From: Companilactobacillus bobalius
GTDB lineage: Bacteria; Bacillota; Bacilli; Lactobacillales; Lactobacillaceae
NCBI RefSeq assembly: GCF_009764355.1
Contig: NZ_LNUA01000033.1
Span: forward strand, 112,607 to 176,606
Direction: 5' to 3'
DNA: 64,000 nt
The notes under the pieces were generated by a model. It saw only the letters and a list, made by a program, of their open reading frames with translations. It did no database searches and was not told where the DNA came from. This document shows positions 51,705 through 59,623 of this stretch, in pieces (position 1 is the stretch's first letter; each line of letters opens with the position of its first letter). Made by a program: the position numbers and the translations under genes.

Positions 51705-51804
51705 AATGATTCTTTTGCCGTCTTCTGACCAAATAGATTTGAAGAATAAATAATATTCCCGTAAGAATAACTATTGTAAATACAAAAAAGATTTGATGAA
51801 ATAT
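51703..51804 (-). CDS. Possible 33-residue single-span membrane protein, nonstandard start
   Basis: A frame of 33 codons reading IFHQIFFVFTIVILTGIL and on to LVRRRQKNH: one hydrophobic span with a positively charged tail. It has no ATG, GTG or TTG start; ATA at 51804 lies 4 bases after GAGGGGAAAG at the end of the XpaC-like gene. Its stop runs into the operon terminator. The hydrophobic profile and ribosome site argue for translation, the missing start codon against. Confidence 0.35.
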   Translation of the reverse strand: MFHQIFFVFTIVILTGILFILQIYLVRRRQKNH

Positions 51805-52661
51805 TAATCTTTCCCCTCATTAACCCTTTCTCTAACACTCTTAGCCTGTTCTAGACTTTTGACCAATTCTTTTCGTTCATTATCCGTCACCTTTTTAAAG
51901 TCCGGTTCCAAGTTGCCAGAAAGTTTCTGCAATTCCACTTCAGCTTTTTCAATAACTGTTTCATCCTCTTTATCTTTGACCACATTATCTGAAAGGTTAA
52001 CGAGACCTTTGACTATATTCAAATAATCAGGCAGATCTTGATATAGGAAATCAGAAGCCGCTAATAATTGTTCTGGTGCATTTAATAATTCATTAAATAT
52101 TCCATTCATAATGGTCATATCTTTTTTATAGTTAGGAATAGTCAATTTCACTTTATTAGGTATATCGCACAAATATTCATATTTAGCATGATGTTTACGC
52201 ATTTCTGACCGGAAAAAGTCTTGTTCCGCTTCCGTCATCCCTGAGTCTTTTAATGCTGATTCATTAAACATCAAAGCTTCTTTTTGAACTTTAGCTTCAG
52301 AAATCTCTTTAAAGTAATTTTTACTTTGATTAACACTATGAACATACATTACTAACTCAACAATTATTCCTATTATCAAAATAATGAACAAAGTTAGAGG
52401 AGCATAGTGATAGAATTCGCTATACTGAGTCCCCGGCAGATCAAACCTGTTTCTCCACAAACAAAATAAATCTACCAATGGACCATACAACAACCAACTA
52501 CGACGGATTGAAAAGAATGCTGAGAAAGCTAAACTTGGTAGAATCAATAAAATGATTGCACTAAAATAACCATTCCCTAAGAAATATACCATTACTATTA
52601 AGGCGACAATTAAGCCCTTAAAAAGTAACTTCAAAAATCGATCCGACTCTCTACTTATCAT
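51804..52661 (-). CDS. XpaC-like membrane protein, downstream copy
   Basis: A 285-residue protein: about four spans in the first 110 residues, then a helical cytoplasmic region with FNESALKDSGMTEAEQDFFRSE and LLNAPEQLLAASDFLYQDLPDY. These motifs match the XpaC family (PF10112, '5-bromo-4-chloroindolyl phosphate hydrolysis'), commonly beside TelA, as xpaC-yaaN in Bacillus subtilis. Hydrolase activity is not supported by catalytic residues here. It is paralogous to the 54407-55255 gene and overlaps the preceding gene by 11 bases. Confidence 0.8.
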   Translation of the reverse strand: MISRESDRFLKLLFKGLIVALIVMVYFLGNGYFSAIILLILPSLAFSAFFSIRRSWLLYGPLVDLFCLWRNRFDLPGTQYSEFYHYAPLTLFIILIIGIIVELVMYVHSVNQSKNYFKEISEAKVQKEALMFNESALKDSGMTEAEQDFFRSEMRKHHAKYEYLCDIPNKVKLTIPNYKKDMTIMNGIFNELLNAPEQLLAASDFLYQDLPDYLNIVKGLVNLSDNVVKDKEDETVIEKAEVELQKLSGNLEPDFKKVTDNERKELVKSLEQAKSVRERVNEGKD

Positions 52662-53229
52662 CGCTATTCACCTTACTAGTTACCCCATTACTAGAAACAT
52701 TATCCTCAACGGAAATGACTGAACTGTTATCTTGATAAGACCCACCTATTTCCAATTTAATCGGATCACCTGGATAAATGACGAAGAATATCTTAAAAGT
52801 TCTTTCCTCCCCTGGCTTCAATCTTTGTTCTTTGCCACCTTGCACAAGCGTCTCGCCCCAAGAATCTAAATCATAATAATCCAAAGGCTGTGTTTCAGCT
52901 ATAACTTTATTCGGACCAGTCAGACACGAAAAGTCACTATAAGTGACAAGCTCCCCTGGATCATCTGAATCATCATCCGATTCCATATTTTTTACATCAA
53001 TCTTAAAAGCAATATATCTTTCGACACCTTCTGTATCTTGAGCGTTCATGGTAGGAAGTGGATCATCTATAATTTTATAATCAAGTAATTTATAGCGTAA
53101 TCCCTCTTGGTAAAAAGTAATCGGTTCACCTGTAAAGTTTTTATTTTCAACTTTTGCTTGGGCATTAGTTGATTTCAAACCAATAAAGAGTAAACCGATA
53201 AAAACTACGATCCATATTTTCCGTTTCAT
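52651..53229 (-). CDS. Secreted DUF5067-like protein, downstream copy
   Basis: A 192-residue exported protein: signal peptide (KRKIWIVVFIGLLFIGLKSTNAQA) and a beta-rich domain with YKLLDYKIIDDPLP, ERYIAFKIDVKN and LKPGEERTFKIFFVIYP. This resembles DUF5067/DUF4352-type immunoglobulin-like domains of Firmicute surface proteins. No lipobox Cys. It is paralogous to the 55265 gene and overlaps its neighbours by 4 and 11 bases. Confidence 0.75.
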   Translation of the reverse strand: MKRKIWIVVFIGLLFIGLKSTNAQAKVENKNFTGEPITFYQEGLRYKLLDYKIIDDPLPTMNAQDTEGVERYIAFKIDVKNMESDDDSDDPGELVTYSDFSCLTGPNKVIAETQPLDYYDLDSWGETLVQGGKEQRLKPGEERTFKIFFVIYPGDPIKLEIGGSYQDNSSVISVEDNVSSNGVTSKVNSDDK

Positions 53230-54407
53230 TTAATTGTCTCCAGATCCTTTTTGTTTATTGAAAGAACAAAGTCATTATCGTCATCTTTTGTTCTTTTATC
53301 ACTATAAGCTTGATAAAGAATATCGGTATGATTTCCCTTGGCTAATTTAAGGACTATATTAAAACTCTTGGGATTATAACTATTATCAATTCCCCAGCCC
53401 TCTCTCAAAATATTAATAATTCGTTCTTTATTCCCATTAACATCCGCAACAAAGGTAGGATTGTTATCCGCTGAATCAATACTTTCATAATTTTGTTCCT
53501 TGTCTAAAGTCCACATACTGTAGGACTCAAACATGCCCGCATAAAAATCAACATAATCCTTATTAGTAATCAGTTTGGGATGAATATTCAAAACTACGAA
53601 ATCCCCGTCTGTTTGGCTGTTCTTAACCAAGTAAGCATGTTCAATTTTAAACTTCCAAAAATCAGTTTTAATTGTCATTTTAGGACTGTAATTATACATT
53701 GCATGATAATTAATTACATCAGTCTTCTTTTTGGTAGATTGCTTAGAGGGAACGTAGTGCATATTATTTTCTACCACCGTCGTAAAAAGCACAGTAGGAA
53801 TCGTCAATAATAAAATTATCCAAGAAAATACTTGCCCATTTTTCCAGAAATTCCATTTCCCAGTATTATATTGCTCTTGGGGTTCATACAAATCCAAACC
53901 GTTAATATTGAAATTAGTATCTTTTTGTACTTTTCCAATAATCTCAACGAAATTCTCTAATTCGGTTGGATCAAGATACTTATCATCCAATTTAATTTTA
54001 TTCTTAGGAAAAACCTGTACTCGTCCACGAAATCCGAAATTAATAGATTTACTATATTTAAAAGTAAATTCCTGTTTCAAATCCGATTTTGTAACAGCTA
54101 ACCATTCAAAGGGAATGTATATAGGTTCAAAGAAATTATTGCTTAGATATAAATTAATCCCTTTTCTGGTTTCAGATAATTCAGCAATCTTGTATTCTTG
54201 ATCGACTAATTTCTTTGCTTTGAGAGCTTGAACAACTCCAATTACCAAAAGTACTATCCAAAAGAAAATATTCAACCATGTAATTTTTTTGAAATATGGT
54301 AAAAGGTTAATAATCACAGTACCTATTACTGCCCAAAGGAGATACTGCAAGAACCAGGCCTGCATATATCTATCAAACTTGGCCTTGGTTATACGTAATA
54401 TCGCCAT
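53226..54407 (-). CDS. Membrane protein with outer C-terminal domain, downstream copy
   Basis: A 393-residue protein: two N-terminal spans (about 17-65), a cytoplasmic beta-rich domain of about 120 residues (ETRKGINLYLSNNFFEPIYIPFEWL), possibly PH-like, a third span (VFSWIILLLTIPTVLFTTVV, about 193-212), and an outer domain of about 180 residues with NYHAMYNYSPKMTIKTDFWKFKIEHAYLV. Family not recognised. It overlaps the XpaC-like gene upstream by one base and has a paralogue at 55840-57003. Confidence 0.75.
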   Translation of the reverse strand: MAILRITKAKFDRYMQAWFLQYLLWAVIGTVIINLLPYFKKITWLNIFFWIVLLVIGVVQALKAKKLVDQEYKIAELSETRKGINLYLSNNFFEPIYIPFEWLAVTKSDLKQEFTFKYSKSINFGFRGRVQVFPKNKIKLDDKYLDPTELENFVEIIGKVQKDTNFNINGLDLYEPQEQYNTGKWNFWKNGQVFSWIILLLTIPTVLFTTVVENNMHYVPSKQSTKKKTDVINYHAMYNYSPKMTIKTDFWKFKIEHAYLVKNSQTDGDFVVLNIHPKLITNKDYVDFYAGMFESYSMWTLDKEQNYESIDSADNNPTFVADVNGNKERIINILREGWGIDNSYNPKSFNIVLKLAKGNHTDILYQAYSDKRTKDDDNDFVLSINKKDLETIK

Positions 54408-55255
54408 TACTTATTCCTATCTCTAATAGTTTGAACTTGTTTTAGCTGCTTTTTCAGAGCTTCTCGTTCACTATCAGTCACTTTCTCAAAATCCTTCTGT
54501 AGATTCTGGGATATTAATGCAATCTTATCTGGAACATCGGCCAAAACTTTTTTATCATCGTCACTTTTAACCACATTATCTAAAACATTCTCTGTTGCTT
54601 GAACTAGGCTTACATAGTCTGGCAAATCTTGATAAAGAAAATCTGAAGCCGATAGTAATTGTACTGGTGCGTTCAGTAATTCTCGGAAGATTCCATCCAT
54701 AACTTTCATATCTTCTGAATAAGTCGGTAACATTAACTTTATCTCTGAATCGACGTCGCATAGATACTCATAGTTTTTATGATATTTTTTCATCTCTGAA
54801 CGAAAGAATTCTTGCTCTGATTCAGTCATTTTAGAATCATGAAGCGCAATCTCATTAAAAACCAAAGGACCTGTTTGAAGTTTAGCTTCTGTAATCTCTT
54901 TAAAGTAAGGCTTTGTTGCTTTAGATCGGTCAATGAATAAGCCTACCTCGGATAAAGCATAAAGTGCCAACATGCCAATAGAAACTATTAATAAGAAAGT
55001 ACCTAAACGCTGATTAGCAATTTCTTTTAAAAACATATTCTTCAAAGCTGTATAGAATACTAAATCTGTTACTGGACCTAATAATAACCAGCTAAGTCTA
55101 ATTGAGAAAAACGCCGAATAACTTAACGGTGGCAAGACCATTAATAAAAGCATTTGCATATCACTATCTTCAGTAAAAAAAATTGCCGTCAAAGAAACAA
55201 TGAATGCAATCCATATTAAAACCTTAAAAATTGGATTAGATTTTTTTTGTATCAT
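54407..55255 (-). CDS. XpaC-like membrane protein, upstream copy
   Basis: A 282-residue paralogue of the 51804 gene with the same plan: four hydrophobic segments, then KPYFKEITEAKLQ, SKMTESEQEFFRSEMKKYH, LLNAPVQLLSASDFLYQDL. The cytoplasmic part ends in a basic helix (REALKKQLKQVQTIRDRNK). The gene starts 9 bases after the secreted-protein gene and shares one base with the next gene. Confidence 0.8.
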   Translation of the reverse strand: MIQKKSNPIFKVLIWIAFIVSLTAIFFTEDSDMQMLLLMVLPPLSYSAFFSIRLSWLLLGPVTDLVFYTALKNMFLKEIANQRLGTFLLIVSIGMLALYALSEVGLFIDRSKATKPYFKEITEAKLQTGPLVFNEIALHDSKMTESEQEFFRSEMKKYHKNYEYLCDVDSEIKLMLPTYSEDMKVMDGIFRELLNAPVQLLSASDFLYQDLPDYVSLVQATENVLDNVVKSDDDKKVLADVPDKIALISQNLQKDFEKVTDSEREALKKQLKQVQTIRDRNK

Positions 55256-55264
55256 TTTTTACTC

Positions 55265-55840
55265 CTAGTCTGCAACGATTCCATTATTTGAATTCGTTCT
55301 TTTAAGCGAAATATTCTCAATAGTTCCACTCAATCCGGTAACCGTAATATTTAAATTATCATCTGGATAAACAATATAGAAAAACGATAATGTCTTAGAG
55401 GATCCTGGACTCACTTTAAGTGTATCCGAGTTATTATGTGAATCAGAATCTGTTTCCAAAGTTACGGTCCCCTCTGGATTTTCATAATGTGCTGGTTTTC
55501 TTACGGCATACAAGGTATTAGGACCGGACCATCCCATAAAGTCATAGGCAATGACTTCTTCGGCCGAGGCCTCTTTGCCAGATGATTCATTAGTTATTTT
55601 GACAGTACATACGAGATACCTTTCCAATCCGTTATAATCTCCATCTGATGAAGGTGGTAAAGGATTGCTTAGAACTTTGTACCCTAAAATCTCATAATGT
55701 AGATCTTCCTGATCAAACTCCACAGTCTTGCCATTATAATTTCTATCAATTATTGGCTGCTTAACTGCTACGACATTAGTGCTATTGAATCCCAAAAATA
55801 AAAGTCCTAATAACAAAGTAATTAACATTTTACGTCTCAT
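55265..55840 (-). CDS. Secreted DUF5067-like protein, upstream copy
   Basis: A 191-residue paralogue of the 52651 gene: signal peptide (MLITLLLGLLFLGFNSTNVVA), then LHYEILGYKVLSNPLPP, ERYLVCTVKITN, and a long Gly/Ser/Asp loop before SSKTLSFFYIVYPDDNLNITV. It overlaps the preceding membrane gene by one base. Confidence 0.75.
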   Translation of the reverse strand: MRRKMLITLLLGLLFLGFNSTNVVAVKQPIIDRNYNGKTVEFDQEDLHYEILGYKVLSNPLPPSSDGDYNGLERYLVCTVKITNESSGKEASAEEVIAYDFMGWSGPNTLYAVRKPAHYENPEGTVTLETDSDSHNNSDTLKVSPGSSKTLSFFYIVYPDDNLNITVTGLSGTIENISLKRTNSNNGIVAD

Positions 55841-57003
55841 TATATTTTCTCCAAGTCGTTAGGATTTATTTTTAGTACAAAGGAAGTATCTTCATGCTTA
55901 CTCTTACTCAAGATGGCCTGGAATCCGGCATAAACAATATCTGTCCGTCCTGACGCTTTTTTCAAAGCGACGTTAAAGGTATAGTTATCATTTCCTTCGG
56001 AGCCATCCCAGCCACTTCGAAGCATATTAATAACACCTTTTTTCCGCCCGTGAGTCTTAATAACGAGATCCTCATTATTATTTGCATCGTCTATTTCATT
56101 AGAATCTTTTTCAGCTTTCATACTCCAATTATCAAAGGACATAAAATTACCGTCACTTATCGTCGCATATTCCGAGGCCGTTTTTGCATTAATATTCAAC
56201 ACAATATAATCATCATCAGTATCTGCTTCTTGAACCTTGTACGCATGCAGAATTTTGAATTTGTAGAAATTAGTCGAAATAGTCATACCTTTGGAATAAT
56301 CATAAATTCTATGATAGTTAGGTGAATTTAAACTGGTCTCCATTTGAAGCGTATACGGACTGGGTGAAAAGAATTCATCACTGATAATTGCCGTCAAAAT
56401 GACACTTACTAAACTAGTCCCTAGAAGAATCCAAGGAAAGAATTTAGCCGTTCTCCACTTATCCTTAGTCACATTTTTTTCAACCGGATTCAATTTATCA
56501 TAATCAATGACAACATTAGGATCTTTTTGCAGGTTAGCGATAACATCAAAGATATCTGACATTTCTTCAAAGACAAAGTATTTCTCGCTGAATTCAACCT
56601 GATTACCTGATACCAATAATGCTTTGCCAAATCTAAATTGAATAGCCTTATCGTAACTTAGGATAAAATCATTATTCTCATCGGATTGTTTAATTTTGAG
56701 CCATTTAAACGGCACATAAATAGGTCGCCAATAATTTCTTAAATAAAGATTTATCCCTCTACGGGTTTCGACTATTTCTACAGCCCTATATTCTGAATCT
56801 ACGGCCAATTTAACTCTAATGGCCTTCAAACAGCCAATCACCATGGCCACAAACCAAAAGAATAAATAGAGTGGATTCCGATTATCTAATAATAATGGCA
56901 ATCTATTTATTAATAATGTCCCTATAACAACCAAGACAAAATACAGTTCAAACCAAATTCGAACTGATTTATCAAATACTGCACTTTTCATTTTTAATGT
57001 CAT
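55840..57003 (-). CDS. Membrane protein with outer C-terminal domain, upstream copy
   Basis: A 387-residue paralogue of the 53226 gene: spans at about 17-60, beta-rich cytoplasmic domain (ETRRGINLYLRNYWRPIYVPFKWL), span at about 192-212 (FFPWILLGTSLVSVILTAII), and an outer domain with NYHRIYDYSKGMTISTNFYKFKILHAYKV. The first gene of the duplicated module after telA. The two-copy conservation of YH..Y.YS..M.I.T.F.KFKI.HAY suggests a functional binding face. Confidence 0.75.
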   Translation of the reverse strand: MTLKMKSAVFDKSVRIWFELYFVLVVIGTLLINRLPLLLDNRNPLYLFFWFVAMVIGCLKAIRVKLAVDSEYRAVEIVETRRGINLYLRNYWRPIYVPFKWLKIKQSDENNDFILSYDKAIQFRFGKALLVSGNQVEFSEKYFVFEEMSDIFDVIANLQKDPNVVIDYDKLNPVEKNVTKDKWRTAKFFPWILLGTSLVSVILTAIISDEFFSPSPYTLQMETSLNSPNYHRIYDYSKGMTISTNFYKFKILHAYKVQEADTDDDYIVLNINAKTASEYATISDGNFMSFDNWSMKAEKDSNEIDDANNNEDLVIKTHGRKKGVINMLRSGWDGSEGNDNYTFNVALKKASGRTDIVYAGFQAILSKSKHEDTSFVLKINPNDLEKI

Positions 57004-57030
57004 TATTTAATCCCACTAACTTGATATAGA

Positions 57031-57070
57031 AAAAAGGCCACAATCTAACATGATAGTGACTCTATCCTTT
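57031..57070 (-). terminator. Weak terminator between telA and the membrane module
   Basis: On the minus strand AAAAAGG...GTCAC and GTGGCCTTTTTT can pair with internal loops. It may only partly block readthrough, giving more TelA than downstream products. Confidence 0.45.
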
Positions 57071-58183
57071 TTATTTAGTATCCCCTGGTGTTACGTCTTT
57101 AGGATCTTCTTTTGACTTACCACTTAACTTCACTTGTAAATCAGTTTCCATTTGTCTTAATTGGTTTTCAACATCTCTACGTTTAGCACTACCATCTTGC
57201 TGAATCTTAATTGTTTCTTCCACGGCACCAATCAAATTGTTTTGAGTTTCCTTCAAAGTATCAATATCGACTACACCACGTTCACTGGCCTTGGCAGTAT
57301 CAATCGTTGATTGTTTTAACATTGCACTATTTTTCTTCAATAAGTCATTCGTTGCATCTGTAATTGCCATCTGTGTAGACACGGCATCTTTTTGACGCAA
57401 TAGAGTTAACGCAATCGTAACTTGGTTTTTCCAAAGTGGAATAGCAGTATTAATAGATGATTGAATCTTTTCAGCCAAAACTTCATTAGTATTTTGAATT
57501 AGACGAATTTGTGGAGCCTGTTGAATAGAGATTTGACGTGTCAAAGCTAGGTCGTTAACTCGCTTATCTAATCTACTTTGCATTGCCATCAAATCCTGAA
57601 TACGTTGAACACCCATTTGATCGCTAGCACTAGTATTAGTTTGCGCATCAGCAATTTCTTGGCCTAATTCCTTTAATCTGATTTTTCCGCCAGCAATTAA
57701 AACATTTAAGGATTGGTAATAATCAAAATTAGCCTTATACATTTCATCCAGCGTTTTGTTGTCATTGATCAAAGATTCTTCTTGGGTCTTCAACTGCGCT
57801 GCTGATCGATCAATCTGAACACTAACTTGCTGATACTTAGCCGTCATTTCAAAGATAGATGATTTAACACGATTAAAGAAACGCATAATTTTAGATTGAT
57901 TAGTTAATCCTAATTTATCAGGATCGGTTTCATTCAAATTAGTAACTAATTCCCGCAAACTATCACCAATTTCACCTAAGTCCTTATTTTGAACCTTTAC
58001 CAATACTCCGTCTGAAAAAGAACTCAATTTATCTTCAACATCTTTCCCATAGTCGAGAACTGAAGTTTGATTATCAACTGTTAGTTGTTTTGATAATGTT
58101 TTTGCCCGTTCCAATTCCTCATCAGTTAGTTTTGGTTCATTATCGTCAGTAATACTTACTGCTGATTCATTAATTTCACCCAT
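57071..58183 (-). CDS. TelA-family protein (toxic anion resistance)
   Basis: A 370-residue soluble helical protein of the TelA/KlaA family (PF05816). Recognisable stretches are ERAKTLSKQLTVDNQTSVLDYG, FFNRVKSSIFEMTAKYQ-like sequence, and QAPQIRLIQNTNEVLAEKIQSSINTAIPLWKNQV. ATG 58183 is used because GGGTGG lies just upstream; a GTG 9 bases earlier overlaps it. Linked to tellurite or cell-wall antimicrobial resistance in other bacteria, possibly through envelope stress. It heads the duplicated membrane module. Confidence 0.88.
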   Translation of the reverse strand: MGEINESAVSITDDNEPKLTDEELERAKTLSKQLTVDNQTSVLDYGKDVEDKLSSFSDGVLVKVQNKDLGEIGDSLRELVTNLNETDPDKLGLTNQSKIMRFFNRVKSSIFEMTAKYQQVSVQIDRSAAQLKTQEESLINDNKTLDEMYKANFDYYQSLNVLIAGGKIRLKELGQEIADAQTNTSASDQMGVQRIQDLMAMQSRLDKRVNDLALTRQISIQQAPQIRLIQNTNEVLAEKIQSSINTAIPLWKNQVTIALTLLRQKDAVSTQMAITDATNDLLKKNSAMLKQSTIDTAKASERGVVDIDTLKETQNNLIGAVEETIKIQQDGSAKRRDVENQLRQMETDLQVKLSGKSKEDPKDVTPGDTK

Positions 58184-58321
58184 AAAATCCACCCTAAAAA
58201 TATATTTATAGTATATATACTAACGGAAATTCATTCTTAATTCATTACTATAGGTAATAAATATTCTTTATTGCTATAAATAATAAATGAAATTTAAATA
58301 TATTGATACTATAAAGAAAAA

Positions 58322-58378
58322 AATAGCAGCATCCATTTAGAAACGTAATCATACGTTTATTCTAAATGGACGCTGCTT
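58322..58378 (-). terminator. Terminator of the MerR gene
   Basis: AGCAGC-a-TCCATTTAGAA pairs with TTCTAAATGGA-c-GCTGCT around an inner ACGT stem; a long T run follows on the minus strand. Confidence 0.88.
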
Positions 58379-58405
58379 TAAATTTGAAGCAAACAATAAA
58401 AAATA

Positions 58406-58861
58406 TTATCTATCTTCTAAATAACCATGATTCAAATTCTGTAAATACTCAGAAAAGCTTTCACTATCTTCGATGTGGCCGCCTTCCTTGCCTTTGTACC
58501 AATCTAACTTATCATTGAGAATCGTCCAGCCATCTTGTAGTCTTTGATATTCGACTTCAAAATTACGACGAACTTCTTCTAGCAATTCGATTCGTTGATT
58601 GATGGTTGAATCACCTTGCGCACGTAATGTAACGTAACGTTTTAATTGTTCAATTGACATCCCGGTACTTTTGAGATGTAAAAGAAAGTTGACCCAGCGA
58701 ATATCCTGATCGGTATAGTAACGAATGCCACTATCAGTTCGATGAGGGTTAATCAGGCCTTCCTTTTCATAGTAACGCAACGTAGGACTGTTCAATCCTA
58801 CCATTTTGGCAAAGTCACTGATCCGATATTTAGCTGTCTCTTCTACTTCATTTACTGGCAT
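58406..58861 (-). CDS. MerR-family transcriptional regulator
   Basis: A 151-residue regulator. The MerR helix-turn-helix is YRISDFAKMVGLNSPTLRYYEKEGLINPHRTDSGIRYY (about 12-50), followed by a dimerisation coiled coil. No metal-binding Cys cluster is present, so it is the NmlR/AdhR-like or drug-type group. It is 43 bases downstream of the SDR gene on the same strand; similar MerR-dehydrogenase pairs respond to electrophiles. That role is inference. Confidence 0.88.
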   Translation of the reverse strand: MPVNEVEETAKYRISDFAKMVGLNSPTLRYYEKEGLINPHRTDSGIRYYTDQDIRWVNFLLHLKSTGMSIEQLKRYVTLRAQGDSTINQRIELLEEVRRNFEVEYQRLQDGWTILNDKLDWYKGKEGGHIEDSESFSEYLQNLNHGYLEDR

Positions 58862-58904
58862 TATTTCACCTTCTGCTTAAAGTTGACTTCAAGTATAACA
58901 TCTT

Positions 58905-59609
58905 CTACAAATCAACTCCACCATCGACTCTTAGAATCTGACCCGTAATAAAATCATTTTCCATTAGGTAAATATATGCTGAAGCCACTTCTTCAACCGT
59001 AGCGACACGATTCAACGGTACTGCCTCTTCAAAACTATGCTTTTGCTTAGCGAGTTGTTTTGAACTCAAATCCCGCCACAAACCTGTTGGTGTCCAAGTT
59101 GGTGACACAGCATTCACTCGGTATTCTGGAGCCATTTCTACTGCTAAACCGTCAACCATCGTATTAATAGCCTGATTTCCCACAATGGCACCTGAGGCAT
59201 CGTAAGGATGACCACCTGAACCTGAAGTTAAAATGATTGAACCATTCTTATTCAAATGTTTACTAACAATTTGCACCAGTTGCAAGTTGGCAAAAAATTT
59301 ATCATCAATTGCCTTTTTAATAGTGGCAACTGAACTATCTAGAAAACCACCACTCATAGCGCCACCTAACATAGATACCACATGATCAAAGGAACCATAC
59401 TTTTCAAAGAATCGTTTCAACTGTCTTTCATCTTGTGCATCTAACGAACTACCTTGAATATTCTCTTCATAACGTAACTGATTTACACGTTCCTGATCAC
59501 GGCCAATGACATATACGTCAGCGTCCTTATGTTGAGCCATGATAGCTACTTCTTTACCAAACCCCGAAGTTCCCCCAATAACGAGAACTTTATCATTTTC
59601 TAAAGACAT
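58905..59609 (-). CDS. Short-chain dehydrogenase/reductase family protein lacking the YxxxK pair
   Basis: A 234-residue Rossmann protein. The N-terminal nucleotide motif is GGTSGFGKEVA; IILTSGSGGHP supplies the usual Ser region. Where SDRs have YxxxK before AxxxLxxxLAVE, this protein reads AIVGNQAINTMVDGLAVEM, so Tyr and Lys are replaced. The C-terminal IRVDGG-like ending (ILRVDGGVDL) is normal. ATG 59609 has AAGG upstream. Binding without catalysis, or unusual chemistry, is possible. It follows the FtsX-type permease gene by 15 bases. Confidence 0.82.
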   Translation of the reverse strand: MSLENDKVLVIGGTSGFGKEVAIMAQHKDADVYVIGRDQERVNQLRYEENIQGSSLDAQDERQLKRFFEKYGSFDHVVSMLGGAMSGGFLDSSVATIKKAIDDKFFANLQLVQIVSKHLNKNGSIILTSGSGGHPYDASGAIVGNQAINTMVDGLAVEMAPEYRVNAVSPTWTPTGLWRDLSSKQLAKQKHSFEEAVPLNRVATVEEVASAYIYLMENDFITGQILRVDGGVDL

Positions 59610-59623
59610 AAATTTACCTTCAA

